DNA of 64,000 nt from Candidatus Methanosuratincola sp. (lineage in GTDB: Archaea > Thermoproteota > Methanomethylicia > Methanomethylicales > Methanomethylicaceae). The notes under the pieces were generated by a model. It was not told where the DNA came from. It was given only the letters and a program-made list of their open reading frames with translations, and did no database searches. Position 1 is the first letter of the stretch, and each line of letters opens with the position of its first letter. The position numbers and the translations under genes are program-made. This document shows positions 52,054 to 61,107 of this stretch, in pieces. The stretch covers positions 62,001-126,000 of the forward strand of contig JBBFLR010000003.1 of NCBI GenBank assembly GCA_037478935.1. Direction: 5' to 3'.

Positions 52054-53217
52054 ATGGACTATGACGCCGTGATCGTGGGCGCGGGCCCAGCAGGCCTTAT
52101 GGCTGCGAGGAAGATCGCTTCCAAGGGATTTTCGGTTTTGATCCTTGAGAAGGAGAAGGACCTCGGATCTAGGGCATGCGCCGAGGCGGTCTCGGTCTCG
52201 GCCTTCGAGACGGCTGAGATCCCTCCGTCACAATCCCTCATCTCCAACACAATAAACGGGGCACATGTCTTCCCGCCCGACGAGACGAAAGGGGTCAGGA
52301 TCTCTGGGGGTGACTATCGGGGGTACATACTAAACAAGCAGCAGTTCCTGTATGCCCTGGCGAGCCAAGCTGTCTCTGCGGGTTCTGACCTGAAGATGCG
52401 CTGCGAGGTCAAAGACGTGAAGATGGAAGGGGGAACCGCAAAGAGCCTCGTCTATTCCCACAAGGGCGAGGACAAGGAGGTTACATTCAAATATCTTGTT
52501 GGTGCGGACGGAGTCGGATCAAGGGTTGCCAAGTCATGCGGCTTTGACCTTTCCGGATTTGAGATCATCCCGACGATCCAGTACGTGATGGTCAATTGCA
52601 AGGTCCCAGAGAGAGACGTCATCCGCATCTACATGGGCAATGAAATCGCCCCACTTGGATACGCGTGGATATTTGCGAAGAACGAGTATGTCGCCAATGT
52701 CGGTATAGGCGTCAGGGGCAAACCCGCGAAGCCATACTTGGACAGGTTCATCTCGTCCCACCCTGATATTTTTGAGGGGGCAATTGTCGTGAAAGAGGGG
52801 GGCGGCGGCGTACCCGTCGGCGGCCAGATCAGCGAGGTGGTCAAGGGGAACGTCGTCCTCTGCGGCGACTCTGCCGGGCAGGTGATTCCGATCACAGGCG
52901 GAGGGATTAGGACCAGCATGGGGGCGGGCAGCATCGCCGGTGCCTGCGTAGCAGAGGCCCTGGAATCAGGAAACTCCGGGGCGCTCGGGAAATACCCTCC
53001 AGCGTACGCAGAGTACTGGGGGACGAGGATCAGCAGGAGCCTCAAGGTGCTCAGGGCCCTCGAGTCGCTCAGCGACGACGACCTGAACCTCCTCGGTTCG
53101 ATTATGAGCGGCGACGACATTGTGGACCTGGCAAACGGCCTTGATGTTAAGAGAGTAGTGGCAAAGTTCTCGAGGCACCCCATCCTTGCAATGAAGATCG
53201 CCTCAAAGATCCTCTAA
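52054..53217 (+). CDS. Geranylgeranyl reductase family flavoprotein
   Basis: FAD enzyme of 387 residues that saturates the isoprenoid chains of archaeal membrane lipids. The FAD motif GAGPAGLMAARK starts at residue 9, LVGADGVGSRVAK and LCGDSAGQVIPITGGG are the two later FAD contacts, and the family motif PLGYAWIFAKN lies near 195. Role is by family; assignment to digeranylgeranylglycerophospholipid reductase is likely but not certain. Confidence 0.88.
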   Translation: MDYDAVIVGAGPAGLMAARKIASKGFSVLILEKEKDLGSRACAEAVSVSAFETAEIPPSQSLISNTINGAHVFPPDETKGVRISGGDYRGYILNKQQFLYALASQAVSAGSDLKMRCEVKDVKMEGGTAKSLVYSHKGEDKEVTFKYLVGADGVGSRVAKSCGFDLSGFEIIPTIQYVMVNCKVPERDVIRIYMGNEIAPLGYAWIFAKNEYVANVGIGVRGKPAKPYLDRFISSHPDIFEGAIVVKEGGGGVPVGGQISEVVKGNVVLCGDSAGQVIPITGGGIRTSMGAGSIAGACVAEALESGNSGALGKYPPAYAEYWGTRISRSLKVLRALESLSDDDLNLLGSIMSGDDIVDLANGLDVKRVVAKFSRHPILAMKIASKIL

Positions 53218-53237
53218 AATCTTCCTTATGTTAAACA

Positions 53238-53247
53238 CTTTTTATAC
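53238..53247 (+). promoter_or_regulatory. TATA box of membrane sensor kinase gene
   Basis: CTTTTTATAC, 36-45 bases before ATG 53283. Confidence 0.55.
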
Positions 53248-53282
53248 GCATATGACAATAGAAAGTCTAATTAACGGTTTGT

Positions 53283-54431
53283 ATGCATACTTATAGCCGA
53301 AGGTATAGGGTCATGCGAAGCGAGCGCATTATCTATCCGACTGTTGCATCCGCAGCATTCGCTCTTTTGGTTGCCTGGCTCTCGATATTCCCGCCGAGCG
53401 CACAATTCGACTACATCCGCCTCTTCGTCGAGAGCCTGGTACTCGCAGCGCTCCTGTTGGGCAGCCTTTATTGGCGCGTTACGGGCGCCTACCTGAAGCT
53501 CGGGTGGGCAGCTTTAATGTTGGGGTTCTTCGTTGAACTCCTCCAAGAGTTCACGGTAGGGCCCCAGGTCGCAGGCATACTCATGGGCGGCCTGCTCAAA
53601 GCAGCCGGCTTTATCCTGATCCTCTACGGCCTGATGAAGATGCAAGCTAAGATGAACGAGGGGGCGCCACCTCGAAAGCCAATGGAGTTGCTAAAATCCA
53701 AAGACGGATATCTTACAGAGACGCCTGGGGACGAGCAGTCCAATCTTGATGTCAAGCGGCTCGCGACGATCGGTCAAGTCGCGGCAATGGTGGGCCACGA
53801 CCTCAGGAATCCGCTTCAGGCAATTATTTACTCCGTTTACGACACCGAAGAGGAGATAAAGAGTCTTCCCGATGACACGAGAAGGTTGCTGGAGGAACGT
53901 GGCTTCATTACCTTCCTTGAGAAGCTGAAGAAACAGATAGATTGCATGAACAAGATGGTTGCTGACCTTCAAGATTATTCTAGGTCGACTAAGCCCGAGT
54001 TCATTGAAATAGACCTCCAGCAAATCGTCGGAGATGCCCTGAAGACGGTGAGCAAGCCCGACAACGTCACGGTATCTGTAAATCCTGACCCGACACTCGG
54101 CCGAATAAGAGGCGACCCCCAACTCCTCAGAAGGGTGTTCATAAACCTGATAACCAATGCCTTCCAGGCAATGCCGGAAGGCGGCTCCCTCGAGATCTCG
54201 ACTAGGAGGGAAGGGAACCGTGCGCAGGTATCCTTCAGCGACACAGGGGTCGGCATGTCCCCTGAAAGCATCAAAAAACTGTTCGACCCATTCTTCACCA
54301 CAAAGGCGAAGGGGATGGGGCTGGGTCTGGTCATATGTAAAAAGGTCATAGATGCGCACCGCGGGTCGATAGAGGTGCATAGCGAGTTGGGGAAAGGTTC
54401 ACGCTTCACTATAATGCTCCCGATCGAATAG
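53283..54431 (+). CDS. Membrane sensor histidine kinase
   Basis: Kinase of 382 residues. Four hydrophobic segments lie within residues 18-120, with no obvious extracellular domain, so the membrane part may itself be the sensor. The phospho-acceptor is in VGHDLRNPLQAI, the N-box is NLITNAFQAM, G1 is DTGVGMSPE and G2 is GMGLGLVICK. The H-box is nearly the same as in the soluble kinase at 7756, so the two are related. ATG 53313 with AAGGTA upstream is an alternative start. No receiver-domain protein is nearby; a TPR protein follows. Confidence 0.9.
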   Translation: MHTYSRRYRVMRSERIIYPTVASAAFALLVAWLSIFPPSAQFDYIRLFVESLVLAALLLGSLYWRVTGAYLKLGWAALMLGFFVELLQEFTVGPQVAGILMGGLLKAAGFILILYGLMKMQAKMNEGAPPRKPMELLKSKDGYLTETPGDEQSNLDVKRLATIGQVAAMVGHDLRNPLQAIIYSVYDTEEEIKSLPDDTRRLLEERGFITFLEKLKKQIDCMNKMVADLQDYSRSTKPEFIEIDLQQIVGDALKTVSKPDNVTVSVNPDPTLGRIRGDPQLLRRVFINLITNAFQAMPEGGSLEISTRREGNRAQVSFSDTGVGMSPESIKKLFDPFFTTKAKGMGLGLVICKKVIDAHRGSIEVHSELGKGSRFTIMLPIE

Positions 54432-54513
54432 CGGGGTCCATTCGCCGAAAAGGATGCAATCCTTATTAGCTAATGGAGACAGATAAAATATTATCATCTT
54501 CTAGGGTGTTCTG

Positions 54514-54936
54514 ATGAGCGCATTAAACGAGATGATCACAAGGGGGAGGATCCATCTGGAACTCGGGAAGAACGAGGATGCGATCGTCTATTTTGATCTA
54601 GCCTTGGAGATGGATCCCGATAACGCGATCGCTTGGGCAGGAAAGGGAATCGCCTTCGTCAACCTCGGAATGTACGACGAGGCACTCGAGTGCTTCGACA
54701 AGGCGATCTCTTACGACGCTGAACTTGCTTTTGCTTGGGAGGGAAAGGGGATAGCCCTCATGAGAAAAGGACGGGTCGAGGAGTCAATCCCATTCTTCGA
54801 CATGGCGCTCAAGATAGAGCCGGGATTCGCCAGGGCCGCACAGAACATGGCGGTCGCACTCGAGAAATTGGGCAGGAAGGAGGAGGGCGAGAAGTACCGC
54901 TCCCTAGCCGAATCCCTCAAATCCTCCCGGGGATGA
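54514..54936 (+). CDS. TPR repeat protein
   Basis: Protein of 140 residues made of about three and a half tetratricopeptide repeats (for example LGKNEDAIVYFDLALEMDPD and LGMYDEALECFDKAISYDAE), a scaffold for protein contacts. Nothing else is present in the chain. It lies 82 bases after the sensor kinase and has its own TATA-like TAAAATATTATC, so a functional link to the kinase is only suggested. Confidence 0.88.
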   Translation: MSALNEMITRGRIHLELGKNEDAIVYFDLALEMDPDNAIAWAGKGIAFVNLGMYDEALECFDKAISYDAELAFAWEGKGIALMRKGRVEESIPFFDMALKIEPGFARAAQNMAVALEKLGRKEEGEKYRSLAESLKSSRG

Positions 54937-54942
54937 AATGAA

Positions 54943-55365
54943 TTACTGACCAATCACTTGGACGACGACCCTCCTGCCTGGGCGGGGGCCGTCAAGTTCG
55001 AGGAAGAATATGCTCTGCCACGTACCCAAGGTCAGCCTGCCGCCAACGATTGGGATCGTCACCGAAGGTCCGAGGTAAGTTCCTGCCAGGTGCGCATCAG
55101 CGTTGTCGTCTATCCTGTTATGTGCCCAGCCCCCGTCTTCTGGAAAGTCCTCTGCAGTCTTCCTGAGGATATCTGATTTGAGCCCTTCCTCGTCCTCGTT
55201 GACTATGATCGCGCTTGTGGAGTGGGTCGTGAAGATTATGCAGAGTCCTGCGGAAATCCCACTCTCGGTTACTGCCCCCTGGACCCCCCTGGTGATGTTG
55301 ATCGCTTCTCTCCTCTTTCCCGTGTCGAGGACCAAGTGCCTTGTGAATGTCTTCAGATTTGACAC
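54943..55365 (-). CDS. YjbQ/UPF0047 family protein
   Basis: Protein of 140 residues with the whole YjbQ pattern: FTTHSTSAIIVNEDEEG, WAHNRIDDNADAHL and GTWQSIFFLELDGPRPGR. The family is annotated as secondary thiamine-phosphate synthase on the basis of weak activity; true function is unsettled. It converges with the TPR gene and lies 47 bases downstream of the creatininase-family gene on the same strand. Confidence 0.9.
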   Translation of the reverse strand: MSNLKTFTRHLVLDTGKRREAINITRGVQGAVTESGISAGLCIIFTTHSTSAIIVNEDEEGLKSDILRKTAEDFPEDGGWAHNRIDDNADAHLAGTYLGPSVTIPIVGGRLTLGTWQSIFFLELDGPRPGRRVVVQVIGQ

Positions 55366-55412
55366 CAGAAATAACTAGGGAAAGGCGGCGTAAAAAGTTG
55401 AGGTTTCTTTTA

Positions 55413-56123
55413 TCAGAGCTCGAGGATCGCGCGCAGATCCGCAATAACTTTGGCCAGGTCCTCGACCGCGGCGGAGATGAGCTCTTCGCCCTTCTCCTTT
55501 GTCGCCTTCTTAGCGTCTCCGGTGAGGGCGATCTCGTAGAGCTTTTCGTCTATCTTCTTCGAGTACACCCTTACCTCGGGGTACGAGACCTCGTGCCTGC
55601 CCGCAAGGTATATGTTGACCCTATTCTCGGCGACCGCCAGCATCGCACTCGTCTCGTCCTCACCCGCGTGACCCGGAGAAGTGAAGAGGTCTTTCTTGCT
55701 GGCTCCAAGATCCTTCCACCAATCGATCACTGCCACAGAGAGCCCGTTTCTGCTAGTTGCCTGCCTGGCTGCCATCTGTATCGGGGTCGTATTCCCCCCA
55801 TGACCATTCAGAACAACGACTAACCTGATACCGTTGCGCCAAGCTTCCTCGAGGACGCATTCGACATATTTGAAGAGAACCTCAGAGTCTATATCGAAGG
55901 TCCCCGGAAACCCTCGCATCGCATGGCAGGATCCATAGAATATCGTCGGCAGAACGATCACACCGGTCATCTCGGCAACCCTCCGCGCGATGTACTCTGG
56001 CAGCTCACTGTCAGTGCCCAGGGGGAGGTGGTCGCCATGCCTCTCTATGCTGCCGACAGGTAGTATTGCGACCGTTTTGTCCGCCTTCTCAAAATCGAAG
56101 CCGTTAGCGTCCTTAAGGATCAT
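55413..56123 (-). CDS. Creatininase-family amidohydrolase (possible ArfB-type deformylase)
   Basis: Metal-dependent amidohydrolase of 236 residues. Metal-binding motifs are VGSIERHGDHLPLGTD and VLNGHGGNTT, with HAGEDETSAML later. In archaea this family includes ArfB, which deformylates a riboflavin and F420 precursor; creatinine degradation itself is unlikely. The specific reaction is inferred. ATG 56123 has GGGTG seven bases upstream, and a TATA box on the minus strand is at 56161-56168. The frame is open to 56174 but those residues overlap the promoter. Confidence 0.82.
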   Translation of the reverse strand: MILKDANGFDFEKADKTVAILPVGSIERHGDHLPLGTDSELPEYIARRVAEMTGVIVLPTIFYGSCHAMRGFPGTFDIDSEVLFKYVECVLEEAWRNGIRLVVVLNGHGGNTTPIQMAARQATSRNGLSVAVIDWWKDLGASKKDLFTSPGHAGEDETSAMLAVAENRVNIYLAGRHEVSYPEVRVYSKKIDEKLYEIALTGDAKKATKEKGEELISAAVEDLAKVIADLRAILEL

Positions 56124-56160
56124 CGCGAAACACCCTACGCAATAGCTCTGCAGGCAGACA

Positions 56161-56168
56161 TATAAAAA
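56161..56168 (-). promoter_or_regulatory. TATA box of creatininase-family gene
   Basis: Minus-strand TTTTTATA, about 38-45 bases before ATG 56123. Confidence 0.5.
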
Positions 56169-56244
56169 AAGCATCGTTCAGGCTTGCATTTCGGCACGCA
56201 AGGTAATATATCGGTCGATGCCGGTTATTAGTTGAGGACTACTT

Positions 56245-57462
56245 ATGGTAAGGATCGGCATCATAGGGAAGACAAACGCCGGCAAGACAACGCTCTTCAA
56301 TGCCATTACGATGATGAACGCAGAGATCTCGAACTACCCCTTCACCACGAAGGACCCGAACGTCGGAATCGGCTACGTCAAGACCGCCTGCATGTGCAAA
56401 GAGCTCGGGGTAAAGGATAACCCGCAGAACTCTGCCTGCGTAGACGGCTGGCGCTTTATACCCGTAGAGGTAGTGGATCTTCCGGGCCTCATAAAGGGGG
56501 CATCCGAGGGCCTCGGACTCGGAACGCGCTTCCTGTCGGTTGCAGCCCAGGCGGATGTGATCCTGCATGTCGTGGACGCTTCAGGGAGCATAAATGCGAA
56601 GGGCGAGATCTGCGAGCCTGGGATGGGATCGCCCTTGGCTGATTATTACGACATCGAGGAGGAGCTGGTTAAGTGGTACGCCAAGAACCTCTTGGAGAAC
56701 GCCGACAAGGTGAGGAGGGCACTCCAGAACAAATCGGTCACGCTACCTTCGGCGCTTTATGACATACTCTCTGGTATAAAGGTCACCTATGCCCAGATCA
56801 CGGAGGCCCTTTCCAAGACCAGGCTCGATAATCTTCCATTCGAGGATTGGGAAGAGGATGAATTCAAGGCGTTTGCGGCCGAGATAAGGTACCTCTCAAA
56901 GCCGACACTTATAGTTGCGAACAAGATGGACAGACCCGTGGCTGAGAAGAACCTGAACGGCCTCATTGAGACCTTCGGCAGGAGCTTCGTTATCCCCGTT
57001 TCTGCAGAGGTCGAACTCCTGCTGAGGCGGGCAGAGAAGGCGGGGGCAGTATCGTACACGCCGGGGGACGAGAAATTCGTCGTCAAAGATGCCAGCAAGC
57101 TCACGCCCAAACAGAAGTGGGCTCTCGAGTACATCCAGTCGAGGGTCTTTGACAAATGGCTCCGGACCGGAGTTGACCTCGCCATCACGACTGCTGTCCT
57201 CAAGCTCCTCAAGATCAACGTCGTCTACCCGGTCGAAGATGCGAAGAAGTACTCTGACAGGAAGGGGAACGTCCTTCCTGACGCGTACCTGATGCCGCAG
57301 GGATCCACTCCGAAGGATCTAGCAAGGCAGATCCACTCTGAGCTCTACGACAACTTCCTGTATGCGATCGACTCTGTGAGCGGGATCAGACTCCCGAACG
57401 ATTACGAGCTGCGTGACCGTGATGTTATCACGATAGTCACAGCCCGTAAGAAAAAACCCTGA
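56245..57462 (+). CDS. YchF/OBG-family GTPase (archaeal type)
   Basis: Translation-associated GTPase of 405 residues of the archaeal/eukaryotic OBG-related branch. G1 is GKTNAGKTT at residues 8-16, G3 is VDLPGLIKGA, G4 is NKMD, and G5 is VSAE. The C-terminus (VYPVEDAKKYSDRKGNVLP to YELRDRDVITIV) is a TGS domain that probably contacts RNA or the ribosome. It starts a plus-strand run. TATA-like TAATATATC is at 56204-56212. Confidence 0.92.
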   Translation: MVRIGIIGKTNAGKTTLFNAITMMNAEISNYPFTTKDPNVGIGYVKTACMCKELGVKDNPQNSACVDGWRFIPVEVVDLPGLIKGASEGLGLGTRFLSVAAQADVILHVVDASGSINAKGEICEPGMGSPLADYYDIEEELVKWYAKNLLENADKVRRALQNKSVTLPSALYDILSGIKVTYAQITEALSKTRLDNLPFEDWEEDEFKAFAAEIRYLSKPTLIVANKMDRPVAEKNLNGLIETFGRSFVIPVSAEVELLLRRAEKAGAVSYTPGDEKFVVKDASKLTPKQKWALEYIQSRVFDKWLRTGVDLAITTAVLKLLKINVVYPVEDAKKYSDRKGNVLPDAYLMPQGSTPKDLARQIHSELYDNFLYAIDSVSGIRLPNDYELRDRDVITIVTARKKKP

Positions 57463-57510
57463 GACCAATTTTTATTAACTCTGGGACCTTACTTTCAAAA
57501 GGGATAGATA

Positions 57511-58203
57511 ATGGAATATGAGATAAGATACAAACCTTCCTACTCGATGGTTGTACTGAAGATGAAGGATGGGGAGTCTGTTGTCGGGGAGTCCGGTGCA
57601 ATGACATACATGACGCCGAACATCGAAGCCCGCACACGGTCAAGGTCAGGGGTGCTCGGCTCGCTCGGTCTAAAGCTGCTCGGGGGTCAATCCTTCTGGG
57701 TAACCGACTACTCCGCGAAGGGCGGATCAGGCGAAGTCGCCTTCGTATCAGCCCCGCTGGGAGACATAGACCACCTCGCGCTTGATGGTAAAAATGGCTG
57801 GATCATACGCAAGGAGTCCTATGTGGCATCCTCGCCGACCGTCGATCTTGACATCAAATGGGAGGGGTTCACGAGGGGGCTCTTTGGTCAAGGGTTATTC
57901 ATGATTAAGGTCACCGGTACAGGGGATCTCTTCATTAACACATTCGGTGCTATTGACCGGCACACCTTGGGACCGGGCGAACAGCTGATAGTGGACAACT
58001 TCCACCTGGTCGCATTCAACAACACGTGCACTTACAGGGTCGAGCGCTTCGGTGGCCTTAAGGAGACGCTGCTCAGCGGCGAGGGTCTCGTAACCCGTAT
58101 AACAGGTCCAGGGGAGATCCTCCTCCAGACAAAGAACCCGAGGGAATTCGCAGACTGGATATGGACCCTGATAGAGCCGCGCGTCCAGTCACGAGCAAGA
58201 TGA
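57511..58203 (+). CDS. AIM24 family protein
   Basis: Beta-rich protein of 230 residues of the AIM24/TIGR00266 family. Typical features are the GESGAMTYM segment, the Gly-rich loop RSGVLGSLGLKLLGGQSFW, the GLFMIKVTGTGDLFINTFG core and LGPGEQLIVDNFHLVAF. Biochemical role unknown; the yeast member is mitochondrial. It overlaps the next gene by four bases (ATGA). Confidence 0.9.
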   Translation: MEYEIRYKPSYSMVVLKMKDGESVVGESGAMTYMTPNIEARTRSRSGVLGSLGLKLLGGQSFWVTDYSAKGGSGEVAFVSAPLGDIDHLALDGKNGWIIRKESYVASSPTVDLDIKWEGFTRGLFGQGLFMIKVTGTGDLFINTFGAIDRHTLGPGEQLIVDNFHLVAFNNTCTYRVERFGGLKETLLSGEGLVTRITGPGEILLQTKNPREFADWIWTLIEPRVQSRAR

Positions 58204-58748
58204 AGGTGGTCTTCTTGGAAGAGGCTGACTCATCCTCCCAAATTTTTTCTGGGAGGGCTATCTCCATCCAGGTCGAACGAGTTCGGCTGCCCAGCGGAAG
58301 GCTAGCAAGCAGGGAGACCGTGGTCCACCCTGGCGCCGTGGCTGTAGTTGCGTTGGAAGGGGAAAAGATCCTCCTTGAGAGGCAGTATAGGCACACTGCA
58401 AGGAAGCTAATCTGGGAGCTCCCAGCTGGGACGATCGAAAAAGGGGAGGCGCCGGAGGACTGCGCCAGGAGAGAGCTGACCGAGGAAACCGGATACACCG
58501 CGGACAAGATGGAGCAAGTGTTCAGATTCTATGTTGCGCCAGGGTACAGCACAGAGGTCATCTACCTCTTTCTGGCCGATGGTTTGAAGAGATCCTCTAA
58601 AAGACTCGATGATGACGAGGAAATAGAAACGGTTTTTGTCCCGATCTCGAAGGCTGTTGAGATGGTCAGAGAAAATCAAATAGAGGACGCAAAGACTGCG
58701 TTAGGGATCCTGTTCTATGAGAGGTTCTTGGGCAAGACCAAGGGGTGA
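58200..58748 (+). CDS. NUDIX hydrolase (ADP-ribose pyrophosphatase type)
   Basis: NUDIX enzyme of 182 residues hydrolysing nucleoside diphosphates linked to another moiety. The full box GTIEKGEAPEDCARRELTEE followed by TGY is present, preceded by WELPA as in ADP-ribose pyrophosphatases. ATG 58200 overlaps the AIM24 stop by four bases; an upstream extension to 58161 is rejected. It overlaps hjc by four bases downstream. Confidence 0.9.
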   Translation: MKVVFLEEADSSSQIFSGRAISIQVERVRLPSGRLASRETVVHPGAVAVVALEGEKILLERQYRHTARKLIWELPAGTIEKGEAPEDCARRELTEETGYTADKMEQVFRFYVAPGYSTEVIYLFLADGLKRSSKRLDDDEEIETVFVPISKAVEMVRENQIEDAKTALGILFYERFLGKTKG

Positions 58749-59239
58749 GAGGATTGGGCGAAGATAGCGTGCACGTTTCCCGCATCAGGAAGAGCAGGGG
58801 ACAGGGCTTCGAGCGCGAACTCGTGAAGAGGTACCGGGAGGCTGGGTGGTGGTCGTACCGAACTGGGGGGAACAGCGCATACCTTCCTGACGTGATGGCT
58901 ACAAACGACAACACTGGTGAACTCGACATCGTGGAGGCGAAAGCTGGTGCAAAGGATCACCTTTATGTCGAGTGGGATCAGATCGAGAGGGACATCTTCC
59001 TCATCAATGGATTCAAGCTCTATCCAAGGCGTAGGATCGTTCTTGCCTTCAAATTCCTCTCGAAGAAGCGAAAAGGGGATGGCTACCTCAGGAGGGAACT
59101 CAGGGAGTTCTACAAGCTGGTCCCTGAGGAAATGTGGGACTCGCTGAGGGGACAAACGATATGCTGCCACTATGAGAGGGGGAACGAACTGCCCGACTAC
59201 TCTCCGCCGTTCAAGGTCAAGGGCCAGAAGGGAAAATGA
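58745..59239 (+). CDS. hjc: Holliday junction resolvase Hjc
   Basis: Archaeal junction-cleaving nuclease of 164 residues. The catalytic pattern of the family is visible: FERELVKRYREAG with the first Glu, RTGGNSAYLPDVMA with Asp, and LDIVEAKAG with Glu-x-Lys. It is some 30 residues longer than the usual 130-residue Hjc because of a C-terminal tail with CCHYERGNELPDY. GTG 58745 overlaps the NUDIX stop; TTG 58754 is an alternative. Confidence 0.88.
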   Translation: MRGLGEDSVHVSRIRKSRGQGFERELVKRYREAGWWSYRTGGNSAYLPDVMATNDNTGELDIVEAKAGAKDHLYVEWDQIERDIFLINGFKLYPRRRIVLAFKFLSKKRKGDGYLRRELREFYKLVPEEMWDSLRGQTICCHYERGNELPDYSPPFKVKGQKGK

Positions 59240-59416
59240 ATCAGAGGGCGGCTTCGGAAGGATTTGCTGAGGTGGAAGCGGGTACCCACTGCCCCATTTT
59301 GCCGCCTCGCGGTCAGTATTGCCTTACAAATCTGCGGTGCATATGCTCGGGCTTTAAAAGCATCAAAAATTAAAGCTTATTTCTGACCGATACAATTATC
59401 TCGGAGGGCATCCGTT

Positions 59417-59809
59417 ATGACCGCCGGCTCTGACGACGAGATCGAGAATATAAAAAAGCGCAAGCTCCTCGAGATGGAGCGCAGGCTTGCAGCGATGAAA
59501 AAGGAACAGGCTGAACCCCCTAAGAAAGTCGAGGAGGATCCCCTGTCCGTCGTCAAAAGGCGCCTGGTCGGGAGGGGGCTAGAGGTCTTGGAGGCAGCAC
59601 TATCCCAGTACCCGCAGGCGACAATGGAGGTCGTCAAGTACATCGCCAGGCTGTACAAGACAGGAAAGCTCACCGAGGACATCCCAGGGGAGGATCTCTA
59701 CGAGCTCTTCTGCAACCTTGGCATGCATGTCAGGCTCGAGACGTCGATAACGTACATAAAGGATGGAAAGCGTATCCCCCTCAGCAAGAAGTTCAAGGGC
59801 GAGGATTAA
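59417..59809 (+). CDS. PDCD5/TFAR19-like DNA-binding protein
   Basis: Protein of 130 residues with a charged N-terminal helix (IENIKKRKLLEMERRLAAM), a central three-helix bundle and a basic end (YIKDGKRIPLSKKFKG). This overall plan resembles archaeal PDCD5-type DNA-binding proteins, but the match is only moderate by eye. GGAGGG lies eight bases before ATG 59417. Confidence 0.6.
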   Translation: MTAGSDDEIENIKKRKLLEMERRLAAMKKEQAEPPKKVEEDPLSVVKRRLVGRGLEVLEAALSQYPQATMEVVKYIARLYKTGKLTEDIPGEDLYELFCNLGMHVRLETSITYIKDGKRIPLSKKFKGED

Positions 59810-59859
59810 TTTCCTTTTTCCAAGCCACAAATAAAATAAATAAAAAAATAAATAAACAA

Positions 59860-60969
59860 TCATTTTTTGAGATTTTCAAGGACGAGCTGTGAGAGCGTCT
59901 TCAAAGGCGGGAATCCAGCCTCTTTGGGTAGCCCTCCCATGTGGTACATGCAGAATACACAGCCTACGCCGACATCCGCGCCCTTCTCTTTCGCTTCGCT
60001 CATCAGCATCTCGGCTAGCCTGTTCGCCATCTCCGGGTAGAGCGGCTTGACGCCTGCAGGGGCCCCGCAGCAGACTGCGTCCTTCCCATTTTCCTTGTAC
60101 TCGACAAGCTCACCGACCCTCTTGACGACATCCCTCGGGGGCTGTATTATCCCACACCTCCTTGCGAGTGGACATGGGTCTTTGTAAATGATCTTCTTTG
60201 ATCTTGACTCCTCAAGGTTTATCCTGCCCTCTCTGATCATCTGCTCGAGCATCTCAGAAATGTGCACGACCTCATATTCGGGCTTCCTGAAGAGCGCCGG
60301 GTATACGTTCTTGAAGACGTCGTAGCACGAGGGGCACTCCGTGATGACGGTCTTTGCTCCCGTGGACTCAAAAAGCAGGGTGTTCTTCTCAGCGAGCTTC
60401 TTAGCCTCGTCAAGCATCCCTGTGTCGATAACGAAGAGGCCGCAGCACCACTCCTTCTCCCCGAGTGTGGTGAAGTCTATTCCGGCCCTGATCAGGATCT
60501 CCATGGTCGCCTTTGCGGTTTCGGGGAGCTTTATCCCTGACCAGCATCCCGGCACATAGAGGTATTTTGCCCTCTCCGGCGGCTTGAACCCTTCCGGCAG
60601 GCAGGCGGTCCGCTTCTCCGGAGGCGCCGCCATGGGCGAACCCATCTTGATTATGGCATCTGCTATCGTCTTGTACTTCTCGGGAACCATGTTCCTCTTC
60701 CTCAGCTCCGCCCTCGCACCCTGGACGACCACCGAGATCGGAATGTCCATGGGGCAGGAGCTGTGGCATCCGTCACACCTGGTGCAGAGGTAAAGTGTCT
60801 TCAAATCATCCTCTTTCAAGTCTTTGCCTTCGAAGAGGGAAATGGCCGCCTCTACCTTGGCCATCGCCCCGTACTTGGGGTTGTTTGATGCTTTGAAGAA
60901 AGGGCAGACCTCGACACAGGCGCCGCAGAGGGTGCATGTTGAAGCTATCTCTGAAACATTCTCAAGCAT
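59860..60969 (-). CDS. HdrD/GlpC-like iron-sulfur oxidoreductase
   Basis: Protein of 369 residues with two N-terminal [4Fe-4S] ferredoxin motifs (CTLCGACVEVCP and CTRCDGCHSSCP) and two CCG domains, in the order CWSG...EWCCG...CPSC and CPLA...AVCCG...CVFC. This is the architecture of HdrD, the heterodisulfide-reducing subunit, and of related GlpC, LutA and SdhE-like proteins. No HdrE-type cytochrome or other partner gene is adjacent, so its electron donor and substrate are unknown. It is divergent from grpE. Confidence 0.88.
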   Translation of the reverse strand: MLENVSEIASTCTLCGACVEVCPFFKASNNPKYGAMAKVEAAISLFEGKDLKEDDLKTLYLCTRCDGCHSSCPMDIPISVVVQGARAELRKRNMVPEKYKTIADAIIKMGSPMAAPPEKRTACLPEGFKPPERAKYLYVPGCWSGIKLPETAKATMEILIRAGIDFTTLGEKEWCCGLFVIDTGMLDEAKKLAEKNTLLFESTGAKTVITECPSCYDVFKNVYPALFRKPEYEVVHISEMLEQMIREGRINLEESRSKKIIYKDPCPLARRCGIIQPPRDVVKRVGELVEYKENGKDAVCCGAPAGVKPLYPEMANRLAEMLMSEAKEKGADVGVGCVFCMYHMGGLPKEAGFPPLKTLSQLVLENLKK

Positions 60970-61050
60970 TTACTACACCCGTGATCTATTCCCTTTGCGG
61001 ACTATTATCCTTTAACTGGCCGGGAGCGGATATTCCACCGCACATGCGTG

Positions 61051-61063
61051 AAATATATATATT
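61051..61063 (+). promoter_or_regulatory. TATA box of grpE-dnaK
   Basis: AAATATATATATT centred about 51 bases before TTG 61108; predicted transcript start near 61083. Confidence 0.55.
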
Positions 61064-61107
61064 TGACTGCGATATAATTGTCTGCTTTTTGCGGGGAGGG
61101 CTATACT

